DNA of 64,000 nucleotides from contig OY755170.1 in the NCBI GenBank assembly GCA_963576735.1, positions 27,326,875 to 27,390,874 on the forward strand, written 5' to 3'. This stretch comes from Bedellia somnulentella (taxonomy: Eukaryota > Arthropoda > Insecta > Lepidoptera > Bedelliidae). How positions within the stretch are numbered: position 1 is the stretch's first letter; each line of letters starts with the position of its first letter. The translations under genes were made by a program, and so were the position numbers. Below are positions 21,402-31,956 of this stretch, in pieces. A model generated the notes under the pieces. The model was not told the origin of the DNA. It made no database searches and was given only the letters and a program-made list of their open reading frames with translations.

Positions 21402-21899
21402 CGACAGCCGTGGTCGAGTGGGTAGGTGACTAGCTTCTCTGTCCGGAGGTTGCGGGTTCGATCCCCGCTGAGGGCATCATTTATGTACATACATACATAT
21501 ACTCACGGCTGTAAATCCCTTAAAAGGGGTAGCCAGAGCTAAAGAATTAGAAATTCCTCAGCCACTTTTGGAAAGTTGAGTGGGGAAAAGATGGTAAAAA
21601 TAAAGGTTGTTGGTGATGGGTCTCCAACCGCATCGCCCAAAAATTCCTTAAAAGCCCCAATACCGTTAGTCGCCTCTTACGTACACCCACCGGAAGAAAT
21701 GGGGTAGTGCTATTCTAAGCCGACACTACACAGCACATTTTATGTGATGAGCATAAATGATTGATTCTTAGTCTTGGGTGTTATTTATATGTGTATTATA
21801 CATTATTAAATATATCGTTGAGTTAGTATCCCATAATACAAGTCATACTTAGTTTGGGGCTAACTTGATCTGTGTATAATATGTCCGTATATATTTATA
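21402..21899 (+). repeat. S2 SINE split by a T element
   Basis: The tRNA-like head is 21402-21476 (box A-like TGGTCGAGTGG, box B GGTTCGATCCC). The body resumes at 21736. The interior insert is the T copy at 21487-21735. Confidence 0.8.
21487..21735 (-). repeat. T element nested in S2
   Basis: Full-length copy. The flanks CATTTATGT (21478-21486) and CATTTTATGT (21736-21745) look like a target duplication of the S2 palindrome with one extra T. Confidence 0.8.
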
Positions 21900-22339
21900 G
21901 GGATGGTTTGTAGTATTTGGGTGAAAACCATTTAAAATAACTGATGTGACAAATGAAACCATAACAATAAAATACTCCTTACAAAAGTGACAAATTAAAA
22001 TTTAGGGTCGTTTTTCCGTAAATGACTGTACGTAGACAGGGTAGAAAATCGGAAGAAACATATTATATGCATTACGTATATCCACCCCTTTCAGGGTGGA
22101 TAGACGGACACGCGTTTCCGAATATCCGCCTTAGGGTGGCTGTTTTAGGGTAGATAGAAGGAATAAGCCCGTAAAACCTATTCGACACAAGAATAAATTC
22201 ATTTCCCACAATACATTAATTTAGGAGGTGAACGCCAAAGGAAATTGTTCAAATTCGTGTGTAATGTACAGCCAGCAAGGCAGCTTAATCCACTGAATTG
22301 AAATCGTTAAACTTTCAACAAAATATACAATATGAAATA
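21900..22339. other. MITE-like fragment, otherwise unassigned
   Basis: 22080-22180 carries CCACCCCTTTCAGGGTGGAT and GAATATCCGCCTTAGGGTGG, a palindrome-rich block also present at 42090-42185 and 57620-57720. The rest shows nothing. Confidence 0.45.
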
Positions 22340-22457
22340 GCCAACATCAGTTTGTGTTCCCAGGTGGTCACCCATCCAAGTATTGACAGCGCCCGACTTT
22401 GCTTTACTTCGATTATCGGATGAGAACTGGTGTATTCAACGTAGTATGGATGTTAGC
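22340..22457 (-). pseudogene. 5S rRNA-like sequence, 118 nt
   Basis: The minus strand runs from GCTAACATCCATACTACGTT to CACAAACTGATGTTGGC. It has the length and block order of 5S rRNA: CCATACTACGTTGAATACA, then CCGATAATCGAAGTAAAGCA, then GTCGGGCGCTGTCAATACTT and GGATGGGTGACCACCTGGGA. Changes in the normally conserved GAAGTTAAGCAAC block and the flanking L LINE tail suggest a retroposed or decaying copy, not an active gene. Confidence 0.75.
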
Positions 22458-22539
22458 TATCGAAGGCTACAAATTACTCACGTTGTGTCTGCAGCTAATT
22501 ATTAATAACAATTCCAATTTTATGCTACGGTGGGAGGAG

Positions 22540-22700
22540 ATAGGTGGACAACTGAAAACGTGGTATGAAAATATGAAGAATAAAAGAGCATGTATGAAAA
22601 TATTGTTGGATGTAAACGAAGGTCTGCCAGAATCGTACAAAGTGACGATCGATAGTCTCTGCCTACCCGAATGGGAAATAATTGCGTGAGTATATGTATG
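22540..22700 (+). pseudogene. L LINE 3' end
   Basis: A frame with MKNKRACMKILLDVNEG and then shifted ESYKVTIDSLCLPEW, ending ATTGCGTGAGTATATGTATG. The ORFs here belong to this remnant. Confidence 0.7.
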
Positions 22701-22769
22701 TACGAAATATATGGCATAGAACGCCAACGTATTTTCACAATAGTACATAACATAACATACATATATCAT

Positions 22770-23118
22770 AAACGTTCACGCCGAATATCCCCGAAGGGGT
22801 TGGCAGAGGTACTAATACTTCTGAACATCACGTGACTTTGTCACCTGGTGTTCAGAGTACCCACGTTTTGCATGGACAGTGTACTCACGTGATAGGGGGC
22901 AGGCCTATCGCCGTTTTGTACGAATACACTGTCACATGACTAAGTACAACTCAGCCATGTGGGTTTCCTCACGATGTTTTCCCTCACCGTTAACAACCAT
23001 GATAAATTAACCACACATATGTCTTTAGAAAAGACAAATTGGTGTAGGCCCCGACCCAGGATTTGAACACTAGTCGTTTGCACGGAAAGCGAGTGTTCTA
23101 CCCACTGGGCTATCACAA
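22770..23118 (-). repeat. S3 SINE, full length
   Basis: It is very close to the copy at 17677-18024 over its whole length, including the tRNA-like head and the ACATAAC tail repeats, which suggests recent activity. Confidence 0.75.
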
Positions 23119-24453
23119 TAGTACTACTATATTTTTTTCTATTTTAATATTATTATTGTTTAAAGCTTATTTTAGGAATTATGTTTTTACTTTTTAATTA
23201 GTAAAAAGTGCTTAAAGCGTGTTCTTAACATTTTTATATTAATTTCACGTGTACCTTTATATGTAGCCGACTCCTTTAAACTCGATAATAATATCTAAAT
23301 TTTATCTCATTATCCTGATACGGGTCGCCAGGATTAAAGAACTTCAGTAAGTTCAGTACTAAAAAGTGAAAATTAATTCCTAATATAGAATGAAAATAGT
23401 AATATTATTGTAAAAAATCGAAGGGCGCTCTGTGCCACATTTTTCGTCTATCGATCAATCCACCCTTTTTCACAATAATACAACACACAATAATTATATT
23501 GTCGCTGATTCTTGATACAATGTTTGTGTTGCTACATACATTGAATGTACAATGTATACATATACTTTGGACCCTGTACGGGGCGCCCGAAATTTAGGAG
23601 AGTTAACGACTTTTAATTTAGTCACATGTATCTTTTAAAATAACTAAAATTAGAAGAGAAGTAATTTAGCTATAATTACTTCTCTTAGTAATTTATTTCT
23701 CTTTTAATTCTTAGTAATTTTAAGACAATAAATATGTCGTGGTTGTATGACAATGAATTAGATTTTTATTAATATATTTTTATTGAATGTGACGTAATTC
23801 ATTATTCAAAGCCCAAATTCAAATACATCACTAACTAAACGCGGTTTAAAGGTAAACTGGGAACTACCTGAAATCGCGTAAGTTATTCAGAGCTGTTTTA
23901 GCTCCTGTAACAAACAACAGATGACGCAAGCATAGTTTTTTCTACATCGCGGTATGAATTCTTTTAAACCTTAGTATGTAAGGTTTGGAATGCGTATTCG
24001 TTACATGATTGATGAAAGAAAGATGAACATCACTGTCTAGTACGAAATTAATTTTTGATAATCTGCCTTGGGCTTGGGCGTCTTTGCTTGAGGCAGATTG
24101 AAAATGAACTAATGTTTCCGTTCCGTTTACTTGTGAACGAATTAAATTAAAGACTATTCGGTATGCAAAGTATTAAAAAAAAGATGCTGATTACGAAATC
24201 TTTTCGAGATATTATGTTAGTAAACAATATTTTCTTGAAATAAATTCAAATAAAGCTAAGATGACTGTTATTTTATCAAAAAACTATAACAGTGCTTAGA
24301 CCCTCATTGTTTAAAATAATTGTATTTGTAAGATTGTAATTTTAAAAGATTGTCGTTTAATGGGTATTTGTTTTTACTTGTAATATTTTCGGCACTATGA
24401 TATCATTAAAAGGTAAAACAACTCGGCGATTTTTCATACAAATTCTGCCAACT
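23119..24453. other. no gene; small hairpin and MITE fragment
   Basis: AGAGAAGTAATT at 23657 and its inverted partner at 23676-23687 form a small hairpin. 24150-24300 carries a partial copy of the inner MITE of the 16.7-17.6 kb nest (TTCGGTATGCAAAGT). Nothing else recognised. Confidence 0.4.
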
Positions 24454-24675
24454 AAGGGCCAGTTTTTTGATCCGTGGTTAACTCAACAATTTGTTAAATA
24501 TCGTAACTATTAGTTACATATCAGCAAAATGCATTTTTTGACCCGTGGTTAGAGTAACTAATGGTCAAATATCGAACCAAAATGGATTTACGATTTGACT
24601 ACTGGTTAGTCATTTAACTATAGTCAATGTAACAAATGGTTATATTTTTAACTCCGGATCAAAAAACTGGCCCTT
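24454..24675. mobile_element. MITE with inverted ends
   Basis: The outer ends AAGGGCCAGTTTTTTGATCC and its reverse complement enclose internal repeats of GGTTAACT/AGTTAC type. It is 222 bp with no coding capacity. The target duplication is unclear. Confidence 0.7.
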
Positions 24676-25547
24676 AGTACAACTAAAAACAAACTAACCA
24701 AACTGTGCCCCACTGCCTAATGCCGCGTTTACATTTATAGTTATAACATTTTCCTTAGATTAAAACTATGGAGTGGTGGATGACATATTGTTGTTTTTTA
24801 AGGTTCTGTACCAAAAGGTAAAACGGGACCCTATTACTAAGACTTCGCTGTCTGTCTGTCTGTCTGGTTGGTGACGTCAATCAGAGATAAGTGGTATTAG
24901 CTGTGTAGCGTCGGTATAATTAACTAATATATTCATATTCGTTGCATTAAAATTGTGAACCAAGCAAATGTATTGTTGTTAGTGCGATAACATTATTCTT
25001 GCTGAGTTCTCTGACTAACAATGATTCACTGCTCAGTGCCTCTGAACTGTAATAAGGTGCGATTGGTCAAAATTGGATTAGTAATTTCGAAGCCTATATT
25101 TATTACAATAATCGCCCGAATCGAACGGATTTTAGACTCGGTTCTAAAAATCAGAGAAGTAACTTAATCTTATCTTTATCATCTCGCTTCCAGAAGAGAT
25201 GGCTGACCTGAATTGGACAAGTATTTTGGTAGTAAAAAGGTGGGCATAATCAACAGCGAAATGTTTCACGTACAATGGCCCATGTATATTTTCATTAATA
25301 CAAATTGACGATGATTCTAAAGATTTATAAAACATTGCAAGTATCAGTAAAGTTATGACATAAGTAGATCGAATGGATTGTGTTGTGATAGCGATGATGA
25401 AACTATGCAATCTTTAATTGAAGTATTCACTTTGTCAGAATTTCTACGAACTACTACGAAATGTCGTAATTGGCGTAGACGATTGTGCAAGCGTAGCCAT
25501 TTTGTAGTCTTGCAATTTTATTTGGTATATTATTTTAAATATATTAT

Positions 25548-25722
25548 GACGTGTAGTTGCCGGCTTAGAATATCACTACCCTTTTAACGTATGGGGCTTT
25601 TTAAGTGGTTTTTGGGTGAAGGGGTTGGAAACCCATCACCAACGATACTTTATTTCTATCATTTTGTGTCCTAAGCTCTGGTTACCCCTCTTTGGGATTC
25701 ATAGCCGTGAGTATCTGTGTGT
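25548..25722 (+). repeat. T element, internally shortened
   Basis: It has lost the GTAAGAGGCGACTAAGGG block and part of the 3' half. The same form occurs at 63135-63310 in the other arm, so the deletion predates the duplication. Confidence 0.75.
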
Positions 25723-25814
25723 TTGTAAATAAATAAATAAATATACCGACATATTTCATAAACACCAAGAAAGCTCCAAACTAAGTGGAACTTGTAGTAG
25801 GGGATACATTTTAT

Positions 25815-25965
25815 ATTATAAAATACACATATAAATAACATCGGAGACTATGCCTAAATCATTTGCGCTCAATAAATGTTGCTCTCAGCGGGGATCGAAC
25901 CCGCAGCCTCTGGACCAAGAAGCCAGTCACCTATCCACTCGGCCACGATCGTCGTCGTCGCCGTG
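25815..25965 (-). repeat. S2 SINE, partial
   Basis: tRNA-like head (minus) with box B GGTTCGATCCC, then the S2 body to ATTTATATGTGTATTTTATA. The right-arm copy has lost about 70 bp of this. Confidence 0.75.
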
Positions 25966-26004
25966 CATACCTACATACATAAAAGGATCATTACTTTCCA
26001 TTGA

Positions 26005-26205
26005 AAAGACGACACATTTGGACCAAATAGCGAGTGTGCTCAAAAAGCCAGACTTCCGAAGTATGAAGAACAAAAGAGCATTAATGACAAGATTGATGAA
26101 TGTAAACGAAGCTAAGAGAGGTTTGTCAGGATCGAACAAAATGGCGATCGTTAGTCTCTGCCTGCCCCAATTTGAACTAATGGCGTGAGTATATGCATGT
26201 ATTAA
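26005..26205 (+). pseudogene. L LINE 3' end
   Basis: HLDQIASVLKKPDFRSMKNK then NEAKRGLSGSNK in a shifted frame, ending GGCGTGAGTATATGCATG. Counterpart at 62625-62840. Confidence 0.75.
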
Positions 26206-26221
26206 TGTATGAAAAAGTGGC

Positions 26222-26515
26222 CGTGGAATTTTATTGTTCCGAAGCTCTGGCTATCCCTTCTAGGGATTTATAGCCGTGAGTGTATACATACATATTGTAT
26301 TTATATGGCTGTGTAATGTATGAATAGCACTATCCCATTTCTTCCCATGGGTATTTTTTAGAGACGGCTAAGGGTATTGGGGCTTTTCAAGTGTTTTTTG
26401 TCGATGTGGTAGACCAATCACCAAAAACATTTATTTTATAATCCTTTCAAAAGTAGCTGTAGAATTTTGTTATTCCAAACCTCTGACTACTTTAATAAGT
26501 TTGTATAATAGCCAT
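26222..26515 (+). repeat. T elements: one 3' end piece and one near-complete copy
   Basis: 26222-26290 is a T 3' end with its tail. 26312-26515 is a second, decayed T. Both recur in the right arm at 62010-62345. Confidence 0.7.
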
Positions 26516-26634
26516 CAAATTGATCATCCATCCTCTCTATAGGCTTAAACCATCTTAGCATTTTTCATACATTATTATCATTGACACGTAGTATCATTGA
26601 GTAGATCAAGTAAGTAGTCTCACAAACCGCACAA

Positions 26635-26770
26635 TTTTTCGCCCGATCACATTACCTTACATAACATTTTTTTTCTCATGCGTCTTCTTCTACACCGAAC
26701 CCCCGCTGCATACATAACGTAGGAACAAGAACAGCATTATGCACAGCCACTCGGGCCTTTTCAGACAACG
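26635..26770 (-). pseudogene. L LINE, segment after the reverse-transcriptase core
   Basis: The minus strand encodes a broken form of SEKARVAVHDAVLVPRLMY (clearer in the right arm at 61303-61500). In the intact family this lies between the YADD region and the RGRPRR tail. Confidence 0.6.
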
Positions 26771-26774
26771 AAAA

Positions 26775-26955
26775 CTCACCAAATTAACACAGGGTGTAAC
26801 AGACAAAATTAGTACTGTGTTACAGCGTGCTTCCATTAAGACCTACTTCAAGCCGCACCAAAAGATAAGTCAGTTTTTAAGACCTATCAAATTTCAGATC
26901 CCTTTACAAGATGCAGGTGTTTATAAATGTGAGTGTGGTCTTTTGAAGAATTAAT
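26775..26955 (+). pseudogene. Penelope-like element fragment
   Basis: The frame reads KISTVLQRASIKTYFKPHQK, then ISQFLRPIKF, then LQDAGVYKCECGLLKN. This matches the segment of Penelope-like elements that follows the reverse transcriptase and leads into the GIY-YIG endonuclease (L....I.T.FKP..K......P.KD......GVY.I.C.CG). It is absent from the right arm. Confidence 0.6.
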
Positions 26956-28125
26956 TAATTGAACATTAAATTATTTGAATATTATTAGCGTTATTCAGTA
27001 GCGGCTATTAGGTTATGAATAAGTCAGAAGTATTATTAGACGACAATGAATAAAGAGGTAGGGCTATTTTTCACCACACTTAATTTATGTAAAGTAACTC
27101 GTGTGTTACGTAGAGTTGATGGTACATTTACTTAGTGACGTCTTGTTTCATACTATATCTGAAATGTACTGTGCTTTGCATCGTTATTTCAAACAAAACC
27201 ACTTTAAATGACTCACAATCACTACTAACTCGGCCAGAGTTTTACAACTACAAATAGAGCAACTTTTATTGGTCTTAAATGGGAACACGATCATTTTTAT
27301 TTTATTTATATGAAATAATTGCGTCCCTTTCTCTTGTTATTATAAAAGGTTTAGTCACATTCCCGTTCTAATTCTAAAAGTGACTGGAAAGCAATTAAAT
27401 TTTACTAAATGAATTAGTTTATTTTTTATACTATTATTACTCGTATAGTATTTCAAGCAGTTTAAATATATAATTATTTTTTATAAACAACCTTATCCAA
27501 ATTTACAATTGTAAAAATGCTCCGACGTTCGACTATTAAGAAGAAATACCTTTAATTTGTTAATTTTATGTATAGCCTCCTATGAAAGTCAGGTGTATAA
27601 TGTGATAATGTCGCTTATATATGTAAAAACTAAATCAGTTCCATAGCCTCCGAGATACATCCTACAGCCTTTCTACAAATAAATCAAACATACAAATATA
27701 CATATTCCCATCTCAACGATTCATGAGAACATATTAGCTGATTTCACTTATTAGGTTTTTTTTTCCGCATTCTAAATGTCCCAAAATTTTACAAAAACAT
27801 CTTTTATAATTATAAAATTCCTTAACATTAAACTCATAATTTAGTTTAAATACAATGTGAGAACTGCCTGGAAATGTGTAAACTTCTATGGGCTATTTTA
27901 CTCTTAATATCGGCAGATGGCGTTTTAACTGAATTTCGTGCGTCGCGGTATGAATTCTTTTAAATCGAAGTATATATTGCCCAATGCATTGCCACGTTTC
28001 GTAGCTGGCTGGATATGCACTGTATTAGCTTATGGTGCAGTCCATATAAACCTAAACGAAACGATAGACGATTGCCGAAAATACGTTTGTCATGAATAGA
28101 ATTTTTCATTATTGTTCAGTTTTGC
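26956..28125. other. no gene; part of duplicated arm
   Basis: Sequence shared inverted with 59495-61050. No coding exon recognised. Empty sites for two right-arm insertions lie at about 27517-27526 and 27841-27844. Confidence 0.5.
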
Positions 28126-28126
28126 T

Positions 28127-28425
28127 GTGTAGTGTCGGCTTAGACAAGCACTACCCCATTTCTTCCTATGTGTGTTCGTAAGAGGCGGCTAAGATTATTG
28201 GGGCTTTTTAAATTGTTGAAGATCCATCACCAAAAACATTTATTTTACAATCTTTTCCTCTTTTCCTCACATAACTTCCAAAAGTGGCTGAAGAATATTT
28301 GTTCTAGTTGCGAATACTTATTTATAAACACTAATTGTATGATTTACTGTAAGTATTCCGAACAAATAAAATAAAAAAATAAGAATTTTCTGATTTCAAG
28401 CTCTGGCTACCCTCTGTCTTTGTAT
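28127..28425 (+). repeat. T element with about 95-bp insert
   Basis: Between the GTGGCTGAAGAAT and GCTCTGGCTACCC parts lies extra AT-rich sequence with inverted GCGAATACTTA / TAAGTATTCCG ends. The same insert is in the right-arm copy at 59192-59490. Confidence 0.75.
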
Positions 28426-28614
28426 GTTTCGGGCACCCTTAACACAGGATTAACATCCTACCTAGGTGCTTTGAGTGCGATACGATTATCATGGTTCTTA
28501 AAAGGTTTTTAAAATTTTAGTTTGTTCTGAAAATATGTTTTTTATGGTGATTCTGAAAAGAACGCTATATTTTAGATAGAAAAATATTCATCACAATGAA
28601 ATGTTTGTCATAGG

Positions 28615-28748
28615 CGAAAGTCCGTAGTGAAAAGAATAAAAGAGCATGAATGCTGACAGAAGCAAGAGAGATCGGCCTGGCTCGTACAAAGTGGCGATCT
28701 TTAGCCTCTGCCTACCCCAATGGAAACAACGGGCGTGAGTATAAGTAA
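28615..28748 (+). pseudogene. L LINE 3' end
   Basis: Shortened C-terminal remnant (RTKWRSLASAYP in frame), ending GGGCGTGAGTATAAGTAAGT. Counterpart at 58870-58990. Confidence 0.7.
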
Positions 28749-28803
28749 GTAAATAAAATATTCAAAAGTAAACACGTCTGCTGCGTAGGGTGCCGACCGC
28801 GCG

Positions 28804-29465
28804 ACTGGTGTTGCAAAAGCGAAAGTTAAAAAATCGGGTAATTTTCCAGTTAAAAATCGGGAGATTTTTTCGTCTTAATAAAATATCAGTATTTTATGCT
28901 AATAATCAAGTTAAAGTAATTAATTTAAGTATATAAAAATATATAGGTAGTACGGATCATTTTAGTACCACTTCTTGCTTACAATTTTAGTAATCATTTT
29001 TTCATCAATAATTAGATTTTGTTGGGCATGAAACCTCATGTGGGGATTATTGTACTGTTCATTCAAGGAAATTAAAATTTCGACTCCAGCAGGAATTGAG
29101 CCCGCGGCATTCCGTTTTTCATTCCATTGATTAGTAAGTATATTAACATGAATATTGAAATTTTCACAAGTTAAATTATTTTACAATAATGAACTCTATT
29201 GCAAAGCGTTTCGATGTAATATTTTTTGTGTAAATTGACGTCACTGCCGTGTTAAAAGGCCCTGTGAGAATTTTATGGGAATTCCCGTGCGTGAGAATCC
29301 CGTGGTCAGTGTTACTATGTGATTCTTGATGTTTTCTGACTTTAGAATGCTATATTAACTATTACTTTAATGTCAAATGCACAAAATCGGGAGATTTGGT
29401 CACTAAATCGGGATATCGGGAGGGAAAGGCCAAAATCGGTAGATCTCCCGATAAATCGGGAACTT
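28804..29465. other. no gene; ATCGGGA-rich stretches
   Basis: AAATCGGGAGAT-type motifs recur around 28830-28870 and 29380-29460. A scrap of an S1-related head lies inverted at 29085-29115. No gene. Confidence 0.4.
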
Positions 29466-29469
29466 TTGC

Positions 29470-29735
29470 AACAGACAATGCACCACACACACACCCGCAA
29501 GCGAAAACCACAGGCAACCACAAACATGCGACGCGTTTCGACTCAACTCGAGTCATTGTCGAGCAGTAGACAGTTCGGCAGCTGACCACTCGGTGGTCAG
29601 ACCACTCGGTGTGTGTGTGGTGCATTGTCTGCTTTTCGATTTCTTGTAAGTGGGAGGGCGGGCGGTGCACAGTGCATGTTGCATGAAGACTGCAGGTATT
29701 ATTTAGCGGAATTAAGCGAAGAAATTTATTAATAT
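29470..29735. repeat. palindrome-forming repeat, copy 2
   Basis: CAGACAATGCACCACACACA at the left recurs inverted near 29610-29632. The right part is the reverse complement of the 20500-20600 segment. The structure is a foldback rearrangement of copy 1. Confidence 0.6.
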
Positions 29736-29739
29736 TAGT

Positions 29740-30330
29740 ATTGCTATGGATTTCCGCAAAGTAACGCCTGATTCAATCCAATATTTTAAAATATTAAAAA
29801 AGTGTAAATAGAATAAAATAAAAACAGGAAACACAGCCTGATGCTAACTCAAGAGATAATAAGGAATTCCAGGAAACTTCGAAATCCTAACATGTAAAAA
29901 GTAATGCTGATGCGCTAAGTTTACGCGACGTGAAAAATAAACAATCAAAATGTGCGCAATTTCCAGTTTTGTTTAGTTGGCAGTTTCCATGCTACTCAAT
30001 GTTAGGTTCTCAGTAATGTCACCTCGTTACAGAATTCATATTACATTATTTAGGTCAACATTTAATTGATGTACTCTTGAAAAAACAATTGTAGGTTTTA
30101 GAAATTCATGTATACAAAAAGTTAATTATGTAGTTTCCTAAAAAAACTGGGTAATTTCATGTGCCATTCTTTTATGCTAATTATAATTAATGATCTTGTT
30201 GTTAAACTGTCTCTTCTGTGTTGTTCATATAGCATGTTTTAAACATTAATACTTTTTACATCATTTTAACTGTATGACGAAAACAAGTTGATTTTAATTA
30301 AATACTGAAATGCAATATTAAGTAGTAGTT
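29740..30330. other. no gene recognised
   Basis: AT-rich, no supported feature. Confidence 0.35.
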
Positions 30331-30331
30331 T

Positions 30332-30566
30332 GCTGTGTAGTGTCGGCTTAGAATAGCACTATCACATTTCTTCCCGTGGGTGTGCGTAAGAGGCGACTAA
30401 GGGTATTGGGGCTTTTCAAGGGATTTTTGGGTGATGCGGTTGGAGACCCATCACCAAACAACTCTATTTTACCATCTTTTCCCCTCTCAAATTCCAAAAG
30501 TGGCTGAGGCATTTTCAATTCTTCAGCTCTGGCTACCCCTTTTAGGGATTTATAGCCGTGAGTTGT
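30332..30566 (+). repeat. T element
   Basis: Near-consensus full-length copy (GCTGTGTAGTGTCGGCTTAG head, TAGCCGTGAGTTGTATGT end). Confidence 0.85.
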
Positions 30567-31268
30567 ATGTAATATTAAGTACTTATATACTGTAAACGAA
30601 AATATTATATTAGCGTTGCGGTAATGGAAAAAAATCTGATAATATTAGGTGAATTTAATAATGTTTAGATCATTATGAAGAAAAGGGATGAAAGAGAAGA
30701 AATTGAGAATATGAAGTTAGTGAAGTGTTTTCAAACATTTGTTTGTTACCTTCCTTGCGTTCGCTGACATTTGCGTATGTCATGGCGATATGGAAGAGAT
30801 AGAGTTGCATACAAGTATGGCATGAAGAATTCTATGAAGTCATCGTTGTGTGTGGTCATTATTGATAAAGTATGCTGATGTGATTGTTATTATTAAAATG
30901 GTGTTGGAATGCCGTAAAAGTAAGTGTGATGATTTTGAATGTTTATGAATTGCAGTTTGTAGTATGGTAGTTTCAATTGCTAAGTTTTTGAAGTTCATTT
31001 GACTTTATCACGCAAATGTTATTTTGATTATTTACTAATTGATAACTAAATATGGAATGTAAGAATAACAGAAGGTTTTTGAAGGCAGAATATAAAGTCA
31101 TACAAGGTACACCAAGGTACAAAGCAGATCTCTGAGTCCTTTTTGTCTGATCATGACGCGGTTGAATACCCTTCGCGAAGAAACTAGGACATCAAAGGAG
31201 TATTACAAGAGAGAGACTGTATTATAAATTAAAAGTAAATGCGCATGTAATGTTAAAATATTAATATG
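30567..31268. other. no gene recognised
   Basis: Locally purine-rich and G/T-rich. No frame or repeat I can support. Confidence 0.35.
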
Positions 31269-31866
31269 TATAATTTAATGTTTTTTGACATGGATTCCTC
31301 ATGTGGGGATTATTACTCATAAATAAAAGATGTTATTAAAGGAAAGAAAAATTTCGACACTGGCGGGGTAGGAAACGCAAACACTACTTGAACGTGTAAA
31401 AAAGAAACAAAGGATAGAGAAATTTCGCGCTGGATGCCAACTGACACTGTAGCTCAGTTGGCAGAGCGACGGGGGCGTATACCCGAAGGTCGCGGGTTCG
31501 CACCCCGCCAGTGTCGAAATTTTTCTTTCCTTTAATAACATCTTTTATTTATGAGTAATAATCCCGACATGAGGAATTCATGTCAAAAAACATTAAATTA
31601 TGTGATAGTTAGGCGTTTCCAACATTTGCATTCTATCTGAAAAGGTAGACAAGTGGCCGTCCGAATTAGTTAAAATTCGGAGGTAGGAAACGCAAACACT
31701 ACTTGAACGTGTAAAAAAGAAACAAAGGATAGAGAAATTTCGCGCTGGATGCCAACTGACACTGTAGCTCAGTTGGCAGAGCGACGGGGGCGTATACCCG
31801 AAGGTCACGGGTTCGTACCCCGCCAGTGTCGAAATTTTTCTTTCCTTTAATAACATCTTTTATTTA
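31269..31866 (+). repeat. S1 SINE: tandem duplication with an inverted flank
   Basis: Two near-identical blocks (31369-31559 and 31684-31866, offset 315 bp) each hold a tRNA-like head (31443-31515 and 31758-31830; GACACTG/CAGTGTC acceptor, TAGCTCAGTTGG box A, GGTTCG box B). Left of the first block, 31269-31368 is the reverse complement of the S1 tail at 31500-31605. Confidence 0.7.
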
Positions 31867-31956
31867 TGAATATTAATATGTACCTTGAAATTTAATAAAA
31901 TGACTGAGTATCATACTATGTATAATGGCGGCCGGCCTATCTATACTTATAATAAA

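Larger units (their letters stand above)
24860..28803 (+). repeat. left arm of a large inverted duplication
   Basis: This segment matches 58812-64000 in inverse orientation, with near-identical short frames (25378-25587 against 63273-63482; 25144-25410 against 63450-63716). The match runs from the window's right edge to the shared TGCGTAGGGTGCCGACCGCG boundary. Length differences come from insertions listed separately. Confidence 0.85.

Noticed and set aside
25144..25587. Two overlapping frames conserved in both inverted arms
   Set aside because: Conservation is explained by the duplication itself; they overlap on opposite strands and show no motif or splice support.
31443..31515. Functional tRNA gene (Tyr-like anticodon)
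   Set aside because: The fold is good but the head recurs in a repeat with fixed flanks, the anticodon loop lacks T33, and insect tRNA-Tyr genes normally carry an intron.
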